From assembly GCA_037131735.1 (NCBI GenBank), contig JBAXQM010000007.1, positions 1-64,000 on the forward strand: 64,000 nucleotides of DNA, written 5' to 3'. The notes under the pieces are model-generated. The model ran no database searches, had not been told where the DNA came from, and saw only the letters and a program-made list of their open reading frames with translations. Each line of letters starts with the position of its first letter. The stretch's first letter is position 1. This stretch comes from CAIUPE01 sp037131735. GTDB lineage: Bacteria; Pseudomonadota; Alphaproteobacteria; Rhizobiales; Beijerinckiaceae. The position numbers and the translations under genes are program-made. This document shows positions 1 through 8,408 of this stretch, in pieces.

Positions 1-1219
1 CTACAGGACGCAGCGCTCCTGTTAGACCAACCTCACCCATATAAACGCGCGTCGCGGGTAAAGGTGTCGCGCTTAACGAGGAAATGAGTGCTGCTGCGGC
101 GGCAGCATCTGCCGCGGGTTCGTCAATCTTCAATCCGCCTGCCACATTGAGATAGACATCATAACCGCCGAGCTTCAATCCACCATGCGCTTCAAGAACC
201 GCAAGGATCATGGAAAGGCGGCTTTGATCCCAGCCGACCACCGCACGCCTTGGTGTACCAAGTGAAGAGGCGGCAACAAGCGCTTGAAATTCAACAAGAA
301 CAGGCCGCGTACCTTCCATGCCGGCAAATACGGCAGTGCCAGCGGATTCAGTGTCCCGACCTTCAAGAAAGAGCGCCGAGGGATTGGTGACTTCGCGTAA
401 GCCCAGCCCCGTCATTTCGAATACGCCGATCTCGTCTGTTGGGCCAAAGCGGTTTTTGGCCGCGCGTAAGATGCGGAAATGCTGCGCGCCATCGCCTTCA
501 AAGGAGGCGACCGCATCGACCATATGCTCCACGACGCGCGGGCCAGCGATTTGGCCGTCTTTGGTCACATGGCCAACAAGGATGACGCTGGCGCCACTCG
601 TTTTGGCGTAGCGGATCAGGGACTGCGCCGAGCCGCGCACCTGCGTCACCGTGCCGGGGGCAGAGTCGACAGTGTCCGACCACATGGTCTGAATGGAATC
701 GATGATCACCAATCGTGGGGCCGGACCCTTTGAGAGTGTCGCGATGATGTCCTCGACATTGGTTTCCGAGGCGAGTTCGACCTTGGCCTGACTGAGGCCC
801 AATCGCTCGGCGCGCAATCGCACCTGACCTGTCGCTTCTTCGCCCGAGATATAGACCACCCGCTCGCCTTTATTGGCAAGCGCCGCAGAGGCCTGCATCA
901 GAAGCGTCGATTTGCCGATGCCGGGATCACCACCGAGGAGAATGACGGAGCCCGGCACAAATCCGCCGCCGGTAACCCGATCAAGTTCACCAATGCCGCT
1001 CGGCATACGCGGCGATTCCGTTGAATCACCAACCAAACCCTCAAGCGGAAAGATGCGGCCCTTTTTCCCACGAGACGGACCGGATGAGCCGGGAAGGGGC
1101 GCTGACGCCGCCTCCTCCGAAAGAGTGCTCCATTCGCCGCAGGCGTCGCATTTGCCTTGCCAGCGGTTATAGACCGCGCCGCATGCCTGACAGATGAAAC
1201 TGGCTGTTCGTTTCGCCAT
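1..1219 (-). CDS. radA: DNA repair protein RadA, 3' end beyond the window
   Basis: RadA (Sms) is a RecA-like ATPase that acts at recombination intermediates and helps branch migration during repair. Reading in from the ATG at 1219, the protein has an N-terminal zinc finger (Cys10, Cys13, Cys24, Cys27), a Walker A motif GDPGIGKST at residues 97-105, and the RadA-specific KNRFG motif at 255-259. It then runs into the C-terminal Lon-protease-like domain. About 406 codons are visible, so only the last part (the family is usually about 450-460 residues) is cut off by the left edge. It lies 8 bases downstream of alr on the same strand and is probably the last visible member of the rpsF-to-radA gene train. 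Family identity is clear from the motifs. Confidence 0.95.
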   Translation of the reverse strand, partial: MAKRTASFICQACGAVYNRWQGKCDACGEWSTLSEEAASAPLPGSSGPSRGKKGRIFPLEGLVGDSTESPRMPSGIGELDRVTGGGFVPGSVILLGGDPGIGKSTLLMQASAALANKGERVVYISGEEATGQVRLRAERLGLSQAKVELASETNVEDIIATLSKGPAPRLVIIDSIQTMWSDTVDSAPGTVTQVRGSAQSLIRYAKTSGASVILVGHVTKDGQIAGPRVVEHMVDAVASFEGDGAQHFRILRAAKNRFGPTDEIGVFEMTGLGLREVTNPSALFLEGRDTESAGTAVFAGMEGTRPVLVEFQALVAASSLGTPRRAVVGWDQSRLSMILAVLEAHGGLKLGGYDVYLNVAGGLKIDEPAADAAAAAALISSLSATPLPATRVYMGEVGLTGALRPV

Positions 1220-1227
1220 GAAATAGA

Positions 1228-2367
1228 TCAATCCTTGGTCGGAAGACTGCGCCGCCGGAATCGGGGGCCGAGATGAACAAGAATCTCATAGCCGATCGTT
1301 CCTGATTTGGCTGCAACTTCATCAAGCGTTATCTCGTCGCCGATCATCGTTGCCATCATCCCGCGTTGGACCAATCCTTTGGGGCTATCGGTGATATCAG
1401 CCATCACAAGATCCATCGAAACGCGGCCGAGGATTTTACAGCGTTGTCCGGCGATCAGACACTCGGCACCCGGTTTGATGTCTGTATTCTTTGCGCCGCG
1501 AGGATAGCCATCACCATAACCGATGGACAACGTCGCAATAACGCTGTCGCGGGTAACGGTGATTTCTCCGCCATAACCAACCTTTGTGCCTTTTGGAATT
1601 GTGCGTGTTTGAATGATGGGGGCATCGAGACGGATCACTGGCTGCATGTGATTGGGTTCATCCAAAAACGGATTGCCGCCATAAAGCGCATAGCCGGGAC
1701 GCACGAGATCATAAGAAATGTTCTTATTGAGAAACACACCAGACGAATTTGAAAGGCTTGCCGGAACATCTGGAAACAATGCGCGAAGCTTTTCGAAGAG
1801 CGCGATTTGATGTTCTGTTATAGCAGAAGAACGCATTTCACTTTCAACAAAATGAGTGAGCAAAAGCGACAGTGGTAACGGCGTTTTTTCCGTTGAACGC
1901 CGCGCAGCGTAAGAATGCGCCTCTTCGAGTGAAAGCCCTAAGCGCGCCATGCCGGTATCAATGTGAAGCGCAGGCGGGAGAAGTTTTTTCCCCGCTTTGA
2001 GTGCGGTTTTAAATTCGATGATCTCGTCTTCCGCGCCCAAGACAGCGGTTAAACGATAAGTTTCGTAAATAGCAGCGGCGTTACTGGGGAAACCATTCAA
2101 TATAAAAATTGTGGCGTCTTGCGCATGGTGTCGCGCGGCTACGCCTTCAGACAAGGTCGCAACAAAAAAATGCTGACAGCCCGCTTCAACCAGTGCTGGA
2201 ACAACAAGATCAATGCCGAGACCATAGGCATTCGCTTTGATATTTGCGCTTGCTTTTGCAGGTGCGACGCGTTCGGCAATGAGCCGGTAATTGGCCTTGA
2301 GCGCGTTCAGATCGATTGTAAGCAGAGCGGCGGTTGGATCATCCGCAAGCAGGGCGGATAAAACCAT
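1228..2367 (-). CDS. alr: alanine racemase
   Basis: This PLP enzyme interconverts L- and D-alanine, supplying D-alanine for peptidoglycan in the cytoplasm. The PLP lysine is Lys44 in the motif IKANAYGLG. HIDTGMARLGL (135-145) and the C-terminal segment with VGYGGEIT and SIGYGDGYPRG, which carries the catalytic tyrosine, are all present. The reading frame opens further upstream at 2433, but the ATG at 2367 is preferred. It follows the dnaB stop by one base, has an AAGGA-type ribosome site just upstream inside dnaB, and gives a 379-residue protein of normal family length. The upstream starts would add about 22 residues with no family counterpart. The tight junction suggests translational coupling to dnaB. 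Confidence 0.93.
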   Translation of the reverse strand: MVLSALLADDPTAALLTIDLNALKANYRLIAERVAPAKASANIKANAYGLGIDLVVPALVEAGCQHFFVATLSEGVAARHHAQDATIFILNGFPSNAAAIYETYRLTAVLGAEDEIIEFKTALKAGKKLLPPALHIDTGMARLGLSLEEAHSYAARRSTEKTPLPLSLLLTHFVESEMRSSAITEHQIALFEKLRALFPDVPASLSNSSGVFLNKNISYDLVRPGYALYGGNPFLDEPNHMQPVIRLDAPIIQTRTIPKGTKVGYGGEITVTRDSVIATLSIGYGDGYPRGAKNTDIKPGAECLIAGQRCKILGRVSMDLVMADITDSPKGLVQRGMMATMIGDEITLDEVAAKSGTIGYEILVHLGPRFRRRSLPTKD

Positions 2368-2368
2368 C

Positions 2369-3847
2369 TTACTCGATCCTTTCCGGAATACGGTCATCGC
2401 TGATGAGCGTCGAGAAGCGTGTGACTTCAGCATCGAATTGTAAGGTCACAGTACCTGTCGGTCCATGACGTTGCTTGCCGATGATCACTTCGGCGCGACC
2501 ATGGACTTGCTCCATTTCCGTCTGCCATTTGAAATATTCTTCGGTGCCCATTTTGGGCTCTTTGTTTTTCAAATAATATTCTTCACGAAACACGAAGAGC
2601 ACAATATCGGCGTCTTGCTCGATCGAGCCCGATTCACGCAAGTCAGAAAGTTGTGGACGTTTGTCATCACGTTGTTCGACTTGACGGGAAAGCTGTGAGA
2701 GCGCGACAACAGGCACATTCAATTCTTTGGCGAGCGCTTTGAGACCTGTGGTGATTTCCGTAAGTTCTTGGACGCGGTTATCGCCCTTGCGCGCTGAACC
2801 CGAAAGCAGCTGTAAATAGTCAACTACGAGAACATCAAGACCCTTTTGGCGTTTCAAACGGCGAGCACGGGCAACAAGTTGCGCAATCGAGATGCCGCCG
2901 GTCTCATCGATATAGAAGGGAATACGTTCCATCTCGCGTGCGGCATCGGCGATTTTAGAAAAATCCTGTTCCTGAATTTCACCGCGGCGAATTTTATAGG
3001 AAGGCACACCCGATTGTTCAGCGATGATACGCGTTGCTAATTGCTCAGCCGACATTTCGAGTGAGAAGAAACCGACAATGCCGCCATCAAGGCGCTTGAC
3101 GCTGCCGTCTTTGTTTTTCTCATGCGCATAAGCGCGCGCGATATTGAACGCGATATTGGTGGCAAGGGCGGTTTTACCCATACCTGGACGACCCGCGACG
3201 ATAATCAAATCTGATGACTGCAAACCGCCGAGCATGCGATCGAGATCAGAGAGACCGGTTGCGACACCTGATAGTTTTCTATCGCGCCGAAACGCTTCGG
3301 CAGCGAGATCGACCGCATTGCGCAGCGCACTTGAGAAATCCTGAAAGCCGCCATCGTAACGACCTTGTTCGGCCAATTCATAGAGGCGACGCTCGGCATC
3401 TTCGATTTGCTTGCGCGGATGATCATCAACCGGCGCGTCATAAGCGACATTCACCATCTCTTCGCCAATATTAATCAGCTGACGGCGCATCGCGAGATCA
3501 TAGATCGTGCGACCATAGGCTTCAGCATTCACAACCGTTGTCGCTTCAGCAGCCAAGCGCGCGAGATATTGCGGCACGGTCATGCCACCCAAATCCTGAT
3601 CGCCCACAAAAGACTTGAGCGTGACGGGCGTTGCCAGTTTTCCGCCGCGGATCAATTGCTGCAAAATATCGTAAATGCGGCGATGCAGTTCTTCCGAAAA
3701 ATGCGTAGGCTCGAGAAAATCTGAAACGCGAAAATAGGCGTCGTTGTTGACGAGGATTGCGCCAAGCAGAGCTTGTTCGGCTTCCACATTGTGGGGCGGG
3801 ACGCGATAAGGCGTTTCGATATCAGCGAGGCGGATAACAGATGACAT
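2369..3847 (-). CDS. dnaB: replicative DNA helicase DnaB
   Basis: DnaB is the hexameric 5'-3' helicase that unwinds DNA at the replication fork. The 492-residue protein has the N-terminal DnaB domain (PHNVEAEQALLGAI near residues 18-31), a linker, and the RecA-like C-terminal ATPase domain with Walker A GRPGMGKT at 219-226. DVLVVDYLQLL (Walker B) and LSQLSRQVEQR follow. Length is normal. It lies downstream of rplI across a 221-base gap that contains the rplI terminator, so it probably has its own promoter in 3848-4012. It is followed one base later by alr. No intein or insertion is visible. Confidence 0.97.
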   Translation of the reverse strand: MSSVIRLADIETPYRVPPHNVEAEQALLGAILVNNDAYFRVSDFLEPTHFSEELHRRIYDILQQLIRGGKLATPVTLKSFVGDQDLGGMTVPQYLARLAAEATTVVNAEAYGRTIYDLAMRRQLINIGEEMVNVAYDAPVDDHPRKQIEDAERRLYELAEQGRYDGGFQDFSSALRNAVDLAAEAFRRDRKLSGVATGLSDLDRMLGGLQSSDLIIVAGRPGMGKTALATNIAFNIARAYAHEKNKDGSVKRLDGGIVGFFSLEMSAEQLATRIIAEQSGVPSYKIRRGEIQEQDFSKIADAAREMERIPFYIDETGGISIAQLVARARRLKRQKGLDVLVVDYLQLLSGSARKGDNRVQELTEITTGLKALAKELNVPVVALSQLSRQVEQRDDKRPQLSDLRESGSIEQDADIVLFVFREEYYLKNKEPKMGTEEYFKWQTEMEQVHGRAEVIIGKQRHGPTGTVTLQFDAEVTRFSTLISDDRIPERIE

Positions 3848-4012
3848 GGGACAATCCGGTTTCTATCGCAGGAGCTTTACGATGATGCTGCCTGACGAAT
3901 CACGCCTTGGTTATGATTCTATGCAAGGCGTGCCCGTTTTCCACAGCGTGCACAGGGAACTCAAGAAACATCAAGTTTTTGACCGAATTCTCTTGCTTTG
4001 GACAATCAATTG

Positions 4013-4040
4013 AAAAAGCCCGACTTTCGCCGGGCTTTTT
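4013..4040 (-). terminator. intrinsic terminator after rplI
   Basis: A perfect 10-bp stem (AAAAAGCCCG with CGGGCTTTTT) closes an 8-base loop. On the minus strand it ends in a run of T, about 30 bases past the rplI stop codon. The A-rich outer stem means it could also work in the other direction, but no plus-strand gene ends here. It separates the ribosomal-protein genes from dnaB. Confidence 0.85.
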
Positions 4041-4068
4041 GAATTTATAGGGATTTTTGAACCCTTGA

Positions 4069-4629
4069 TTATTCGCGGTCGTCGCTTTCAGCCAAAGCTG
4101 CGCCGACTTCGAGGCCAAGATCGTCGAGATTGACTTCTTCACGCACGATCGCGCTTTCGCCTCGTGCCTGACGCTCAGCTTCTTCAGGGCTACGCGCAAC
4201 GTTGACGGAAATTTTGACCGAGACTTCTGGATGCAGAAGGACCGGCACAGAGTGCAAGCCGATGGTCTTGATCGGAATGTTCAACACAATCTGATTGCGG
4301 TTGAGGCTGAAGCCGCCCGCGGTTGCTGCATCAGAGATATCGCGTGCAGCCACTGAACCATAGAGCTGACCCATTTCGCCAGCCTGACGGATGATGACGA
4401 AAGACTGACCGTCGAGCTTTTCAGCAACCGCTGAAGCGTCTTTCTTCGCGGCGAGATTGCGGGCTTCGAGCTGCGCACGCTGTGTTTCGAAATGAGCGAT
4501 GTTTTCTTTCGTCGCGCGCAGTGCTTTTTGACGCGGCAAAAGGAAGTTGCGGGCGTACCCGTCTTTCACGCGGACGACATCGCCCATTTGTCCGAGATTG
4601 GGAACGCGCTCGAGAAGAATGACTTGCAT
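4069..4629 (-). CDS. rplI: 50S ribosomal protein bL9
   Basis: bL9 binds 23S rRNA near the L1 stalk through its N-terminal domain. The 186-residue sequence starts MQVILLERVPNLGQMGDVV and continues with VKDGYARNFLLPR, the conserved RNA-binding N domain. A central helix rich in charged residues (about 45-75) joins it to the C domain. The acidic C-terminal extension after about residue 160 is longer than in E. coli bL9 (149 residues), as is common in alphaproteobacteria. The gene follows the DUF2232 gene by 21 bases and ends in a strong terminator. A purine-rich ribosome site (GAAAGGATT) precedes the start. Confidence 0.96.
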   Translation of the reverse strand: MQVILLERVPNLGQMGDVVRVKDGYARNFLLPRQKALRATKENIAHFETQRAQLEARNLAAKKDASAVAEKLDGQSFVIIRQAGEMGQLYGSVAARDISDAATAGGFSLNRNQIVLNIPIKTIGLHSVPVLLHPEVSVKISVNVARSPEEAERQARGESAIVREEVNLDDLGLEVGAALAESDDRE

Positions 4630-4650
4630 GGTAATAATCCTTTCTAGATT

Positions 4651-5634
4651 TTAGGAAGCAGAGCTGGAGGGAAGGGGCGCGGTTGAAAACCGTGTCCGGA
4701 ATGAGAGCCACATATCGGCAATCCCCAGAAGCGCGATGCCGATGATCGGCCATCCGGGAAGCACAACGAAAACGAGATAGATCGCGAAGAGCAGGCTGCG
4801 GCGTGATTTCAAGGGCCGCGTAATGCCGTGAAGAACCGCGAGGCCTTGCAAGCAAAAGCCAGTAATCAATCCGGCAAGGCCAATCCGCCCCGCAAGCGCA
4901 GGATAATCATGCGCGGCAATCGCGAGCGCGAGCGAAAAGACCAGAGCGGGAACTGCAAGGCGCGGCAGCTTGAGTGTCGACAGATCGGGCCAAGGACGGG
5001 GCAAGCGGCCCGAAGCCTGGACGATGCGTCCCGCCACCCAAAGAAGAATTACAGAAATTATGACGCTGGCGGAGGTGCTAATCGGCGCTGCGATATTGGC
5101 GAGAAGTGAAGCGAGCGTTTCGATGAATTGGGTTTTCTCTTCGGCTGAAAGTCCCGCCACGAGATCTGGGTCATAAGTCAGAACCACATCAACCGCGCGG
5201 CTGAATGTGGCGACAAAGCCCGCATAATCGGGAGCAATCATCACAGCGCCGGCAAGCGTAAGAGCAACCGACATGCCGATGATCCAGAAGAGAACGCGAC
5301 CGAGCGGATACCATTCCATCTTTTCGGATGCGTCAGTCTCTGACGAGCGACCGAGCAATAAGAGATAAGCGGTGAACCAAGACGGTAGGCCAATCGAGAG
5401 GGCCTGAATCATACCCGCCATCGGCGAAAAAATCAGCGCGGTTACGGCGAGGGATACGAGCGTCGCCACGAGCCCGGCATGATGGCCAAAGCCCAAAGTC
5501 GCAATCAAAATGGGAAGGGGAGCGATAAGGTAAAGCAGGAAGGCGAGCGGTGAACCCGTTGAAATAACGGCAAAAAGCAACGCTGAAACTGCGCCGCATC
5601 CCGCTCCAAATGCCCAATTTCGTCCTGTGGTCAT
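4651..5634 (-). CDS. DUF2232 polytopic membrane protein
   Basis: This is an inner-membrane protein of unknown function of the DUF2232 (YybS-like) family, a regular neighbour of rpsR and rplI in alphaproteobacteria. Several hydrophobic helices are visible, for example residues about 9-27 and 30-50, then pairs of helices to the C terminus. I chose the ATG at 5634 (327 residues) because it begins just before the first membrane helix. The frame also opens at an ATG at 5697 and a TTG at 5712, and none of these starts has a strong ribosome site. It lies between rpsR and rplI on the same strand, so it is very likely cotranscribed with ribosomal protein genes. No catalytic motif can be recognised. 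Confidence 0.8.
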   Translation of the reverse strand: MTTGRNWAFGAGCGAVSALLFAVISTGSPLAFLLYLIAPLPILIATLGFGHHAGLVATLVSLAVTALIFSPMAGMIQALSIGLPSWFTAYLLLLGRSSETDASEKMEWYPLGRVLFWIIGMSVALTLAGAVMIAPDYAGFVATFSRAVDVVLTYDPDLVAGLSAEEKTQFIETLASLLANIAAPISTSASVIISVILLWVAGRIVQASGRLPRPWPDLSTLKLPRLAVPALVFSLALAIAAHDYPALAGRIGLAGLITGFCLQGLAVLHGITRPLKSRRSLLFAIYLVFVVLPGWPIIGIALLGIADMWLSFRTRFSTAPLPSSSAS

Positions 5635-5792
5635 CCCGCTGTCCCGCTGACCCCTGTGAGGGGCGGTTAGGAACGGATCATGTGTCCGTGCCAACATATC
5701 CGGCTGCGGCAAAAGCTGCGTTCACCCGATATTTGATGAAGAGAACCGGGACCCGTAGGTCCCGGTAAATTTATTTGAAAACGATTGACGTC

Positions 5793-6044
5793 TTACGCGA
5801 TCACGTACGGCAGAAGGCCGAGGAACCGCGCACGCTTAATGGCTTGCGCCAATTCGCGTTGCCTCTTGGCCGACACAGCCGTGATGCGTGACGGTACAAT
5901 CTTGCCGCGCTCCGAAATGTAGCGCGAGAGCAAACGCGTATCCTTGTAATCGATCTTCGGGGCATTCGTGCCCGTGAACGGGCAGGACTTGCGACGACGA
6001 TAGAAAGGACGACGAGCGCCGCCCGATGATTCAACAGCTGACAT
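5793..6044 (-). CDS. rpsR: 30S ribosomal protein bS18
   Basis: bS18 binds 16S rRNA as a heterodimer with bS6 at the platform of the small subunit. The 83-residue protein carries the family core KIDYKDTRLLSRYISERGKI and the arginine-rich segment before GLLPY. Its start codon overlaps the rpsF stop in a TGATG arrangement, so the two partners are translationally coupled and made in equal amounts. A basic N terminus with RRPFYRRRKSCPF is typical of the alphaproteobacterial form. Confidence 0.96.
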   Translation of the reverse strand: MSAVESSGGARRPFYRRRKSCPFTGTNAPKIDYKDTRLLSRYISERGKIVPSRITAVSAKRQRELAQAIKRARFLGLLPYVIA

Positions 6045-6502
6045 CAGAAGCTCTCCTCTTCGGCATCGCCTTCTTCACGACGGGGGGGACGCGGAGCGCG
6101 GCCGCTGCCGCCTCCACCACCGAAGCGGCTGCCACCTGGGCGGCCACCCGGACCACGATCACCACGGTCATCATCACGATCACGCTTCTGGAGCATAGCC
6201 GATGGGCCTTCTTCCAGCGCTTCGACACGGATGGTGAGCGAGCGGATCACGTCTTCGCTGATCGCTTCGAGACGCTCGACTTCCGCGACGGCGGTGTGCG
6301 GAGCATCAACATTGAGAAGCGTGAAATGCGCTTTCCGGTTCTTCTTGATCCGGAAGGCGAGGGTCTTCACGCCCCAATATTCAACCTTCGTGACCTTGCC
6401 GCCATTGGCTTCGATCACGCCTTTGAACTGTTCATTGATGGCCTCGACCTGCTGCGCCGTTACATCTTGGCGCACGAGGATAACATGCTCGTAGAGAGCC
6501 AT
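6044..6502 (-). CDS. rpsF: 30S ribosomal protein bS6
   Basis: bS6 pairs with bS18 on the small subunit. Residues 1-95 form the usual bS6 fold (MALYEHVILVRQD, then YWGVKTLAFRIKKNRKAHF). The tail, about residues 110-152, is unusual in composition: an Asp/Arg-rich stretch, then Gly/Arg-rich and Pro/Arg-rich sequence, ending acidic (EEGDAEEESF). Such disordered tails are common in alphaproteobacterial bS6. It is the first gene of the rpsF-rpsR-DUF2232-rplI operon, and the 255 bases upstream should hold the promoter. A GAAAGG ribosome site precedes the ATG. That leader can also fold, and a bS6:bS18 autoregulatory leader is possible but not shown. Confidence 0.96.
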   Translation of the reverse strand: MALYEHVILVRQDVTAQQVEAINEQFKGVIEANGGKVTKVEYWGVKTLAFRIKKNRKAHFTLLNVDAPHTAVAEVERLEAISEDVIRSLTIRVEALEEGPSAMLQKRDRDDDRGDRGPGGRPGGSRFGGGGGSGRAPRPPRREEGDAEEESF

Positions 6503-6757
6503 GGGTTAGCCTTTCCTGTTTCACGCGAGCTTTCGGCGCCAAGCCCTTCGAGCCACTTGGATTTTTACATCCGAGGAAAGGCCCGAAACGAGAGAGCAAC
6601 GAAGGCGGAGACAAGGGAAACGGAGAGGGATTCTCCTGCCCGGAAACCCGGGTTTTCCTTCCAGCCACCGGCCGATCGACCGCGATTGAAGGCGCTTACC
6701 TACTGGCAAAGTCTCGGAAAGGCAAGGGGTTAGCGGAGATAAATGCCCACTGCCTTG

Positions 6758-8080
6758 CTAGGTGAAGACGCCGATCACTAGCGTCACATTCAGCCCAATG
6801 ATCACAAGAGCGATGGCCACCGCGAGTAGGGTGAGAAGCCGGGGCGCGACCAGTGCCCCCATCCGCTTTTTGGACGCGGTGAACAGGACGAGGGGAACAA
6901 CGGCAAAAGGCAATTGCAGGCTCAAGACGACCTGGCTGAAGACGAGCAACCGTGTTGCGCCCTCATTGCCATAGGCAAAAGCGACAAAGGCGGCGGGCCC
7001 GACCGCGATCAACCGGGTCACCAGCCGCTGCACCCAGGGGCGGAAGGCGATTTTGAGAAATCCCTCAAAAACAATCTGCCCGGCGAGCGTTGCCGTCACC
7101 GTGGCATTCAGCCCGCAGCCAATAAGGGCAATCGCAAAGAGGATGGGGGCGAGCGATGTCCCAAGCAGGGGTTCAAGCAGCGCATGGGCCTCGGACAATT
7201 CGGCGATCCCAGTCTTTCCATGGGCGTGAAAGGTTGCCGCCGAGAGGATCAGGATCGCGGCATTGATGAGAAACGCAAAGCAAAGCGCGATGCTTGAATC
7301 GATAGTTGCGAAAGTGAGGCTCTCGCGCCGTTCTTTGGGGCTCGAGCCCAACATCCGGGTCTGGACGATGCCGGAGTGAAGATAAAGATTATGGGGCATG
7401 ACCGTCGCCCCTAAAATCCCGAGCGCGAGATAAAGCATTTCGGGATTGGTCAGAATGACAGAACTCGGAACGAGGCCCGGAAACACCGCTGTCCAATCGG
7501 GTTTTGCCAGCGCGATTTCGACGACAAAGCAAAAGGTGATGAGCGCCAGAATACCGATCACAACGGCTTCAATCGTGCGGAATCCATAGCGCTGCAGCGC
7601 AAGGATCAAGAGCGCATCGAGCGCCGTGACCGCGATTCCGACCGGCAGCGGCCATCCGAAGAGAAGTTGCAGCCCGATTGCGGTGCCGATGACTTCAGCA
7701 ATATCTGTGGCGATAATCGCAATCTCGGCCAGAAAAAACAGAAAGAGATTGAGAGGGGCGGGCAGATTTTCGCGGCAGGTCTCCGCCAAATCCTTGCCGG
7801 TCGCGACGGCGAGACGCGCGGCGAGGGACTGAAGAATAATCGCGGTCAGGCTTGAGAGCAAAACCACCGACAGGAGCGCGTAGCCGAATTTCGAACCACC
7901 CGCGAGCGAGGTCGCCCAATTGCCCGGGTCCATATAGCCGACAGCTACGAGATATCCCGGCCCGAGAAAGGCCAAAAGCTTCCGCCCGAAAGACCAATGG
8001 GCAGCAACGTGAACAGTTTCGTGATCGGCACGCAAGCCATGGAGCGTTTGCGGGCGTTGTTGGTCCAGAATCCCAGTCAT
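6758..8080 (-). CDS. mntH: Nramp-family divalent metal transporter (Mn/Fe uptake)
   Basis: Nramp proteins import Mn2+ (and often Fe2+) with protons across the inner membrane. The 440-residue protein has the two unwound-helix metal-binding motifs: DPGN at residues 51-54 in helix 1 and MPHN at 228-231 in helix 6, the latter inside TVMPHNLYLHSG. About eleven hydrophobic helices fit the family. The long soluble N terminus (about 30 residues) is ordinary for bacterial members. It is divergent from ilvD across a 328-base gap. I could not find a convincing MntR or Mur box or a manganese riboswitch upstream, so regulation is unknown. It interrupts the usual closeness of rpsF and fabD in this order. 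Confidence 0.9.
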   Translation of the reverse strand: MTGILDQQRPQTLHGLRADHETVHVAAHWSFGRKLLAFLGPGYLVAVGYMDPGNWATSLAGGSKFGYALLSVVLLSSLTAIILQSLAARLAVATGKDLAETCRENLPAPLNLFLFFLAEIAIIATDIAEVIGTAIGLQLLFGWPLPVGIAVTALDALLILALQRYGFRTIEAVVIGILALITFCFVVEIALAKPDWTAVFPGLVPSSVILTNPEMLYLALGILGATVMPHNLYLHSGIVQTRMLGSSPKERRESLTFATIDSSIALCFAFLINAAILILSAATFHAHGKTGIAELSEAHALLEPLLGTSLAPILFAIALIGCGLNATVTATLAGQIVFEGFLKIAFRPWVQRLVTRLIAVGPAAFVAFAYGNEGATRLLVFSQVVLSLQLPFAVVPLVLFTASKKRMGALVAPRLLTLLAVAIALVIIGLNVTLVIGVFT

Positions 8081-8143
8081 TCTCTATAGATTGCTCATTG
8101 CCCTGCCTTCCTCAAGGCCAAGTCGTGAATTTCGAAGGCGTTG

Positions 8144-8165
8144 AGGCCGTCGGATCGGCTTTTTT
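8144..8165 (+). terminator. terminator-like hairpin in the mntH/ilvD divergent region
   Basis: The bases AGGCCG and CGGCTT pair around a 6-base loop, and six T follow (8160-8165). This has the look of an intrinsic terminator on the plus strand, but no plus-strand gene lies upstream of it. It is about 245 bases before ilvD. It could end a small RNA or an abortive leader, or be chance. The rest of the 328-base gap (8081-8408) holds the two divergent promoters, but I cannot place their boxes with confidence. Confidence 0.35.
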
Positions 8166-8408
8166 GTGACATGGGCACAACACATCCGACCAAAAAGACG
8201 TCTCAGACTTAGGTTGAAGGCCTTTTGCCGAAAATTGGCCACAATGAAGCCGATCTGGAATGCTTGTACGGCAATTGAAAAGTAACCCCTTTGTCGCCAT
8301 GGTGTCGCCCGCACTGTTTGATGAAACAGTCAGGACCCTAGGGAGAGACGGACGGAGAGGTGATTTTCCGGTCCGCTACAGAGAAGGTTTGAAAGGCCAG
8401 AACGTCTC

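Noticed and set aside
6642..6658. GGAAACCCGGGTTTTCC near-palindrome upstream of rpsF
   Set aside because: It is symmetric at nearly every position, but its place fits neither a terminator nor a clear promoter. It may simply be a leader hairpin.
6026..6733. 235-codon plus-strand frame over rpsF and rpsR
   Set aside because: It is the shadow of two conserved ribosomal genes. The product is Thr/Ala-rich low complexity mirrored from the Gly/Arg tail of bS6.
8081..8164. Leader-peptide attenuator for ilvD around the GTG at 8125
   Set aside because: The 14-codon frame that runs through the hairpin has only scattered Val and Leu and no run of branched-chain codons.
8084..8314. 76-codon minus-strand frame upstream of mntH
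   Set aside because: No ribosome site, no family resemblance, and it overlaps the region expected to hold two divergent promoters.
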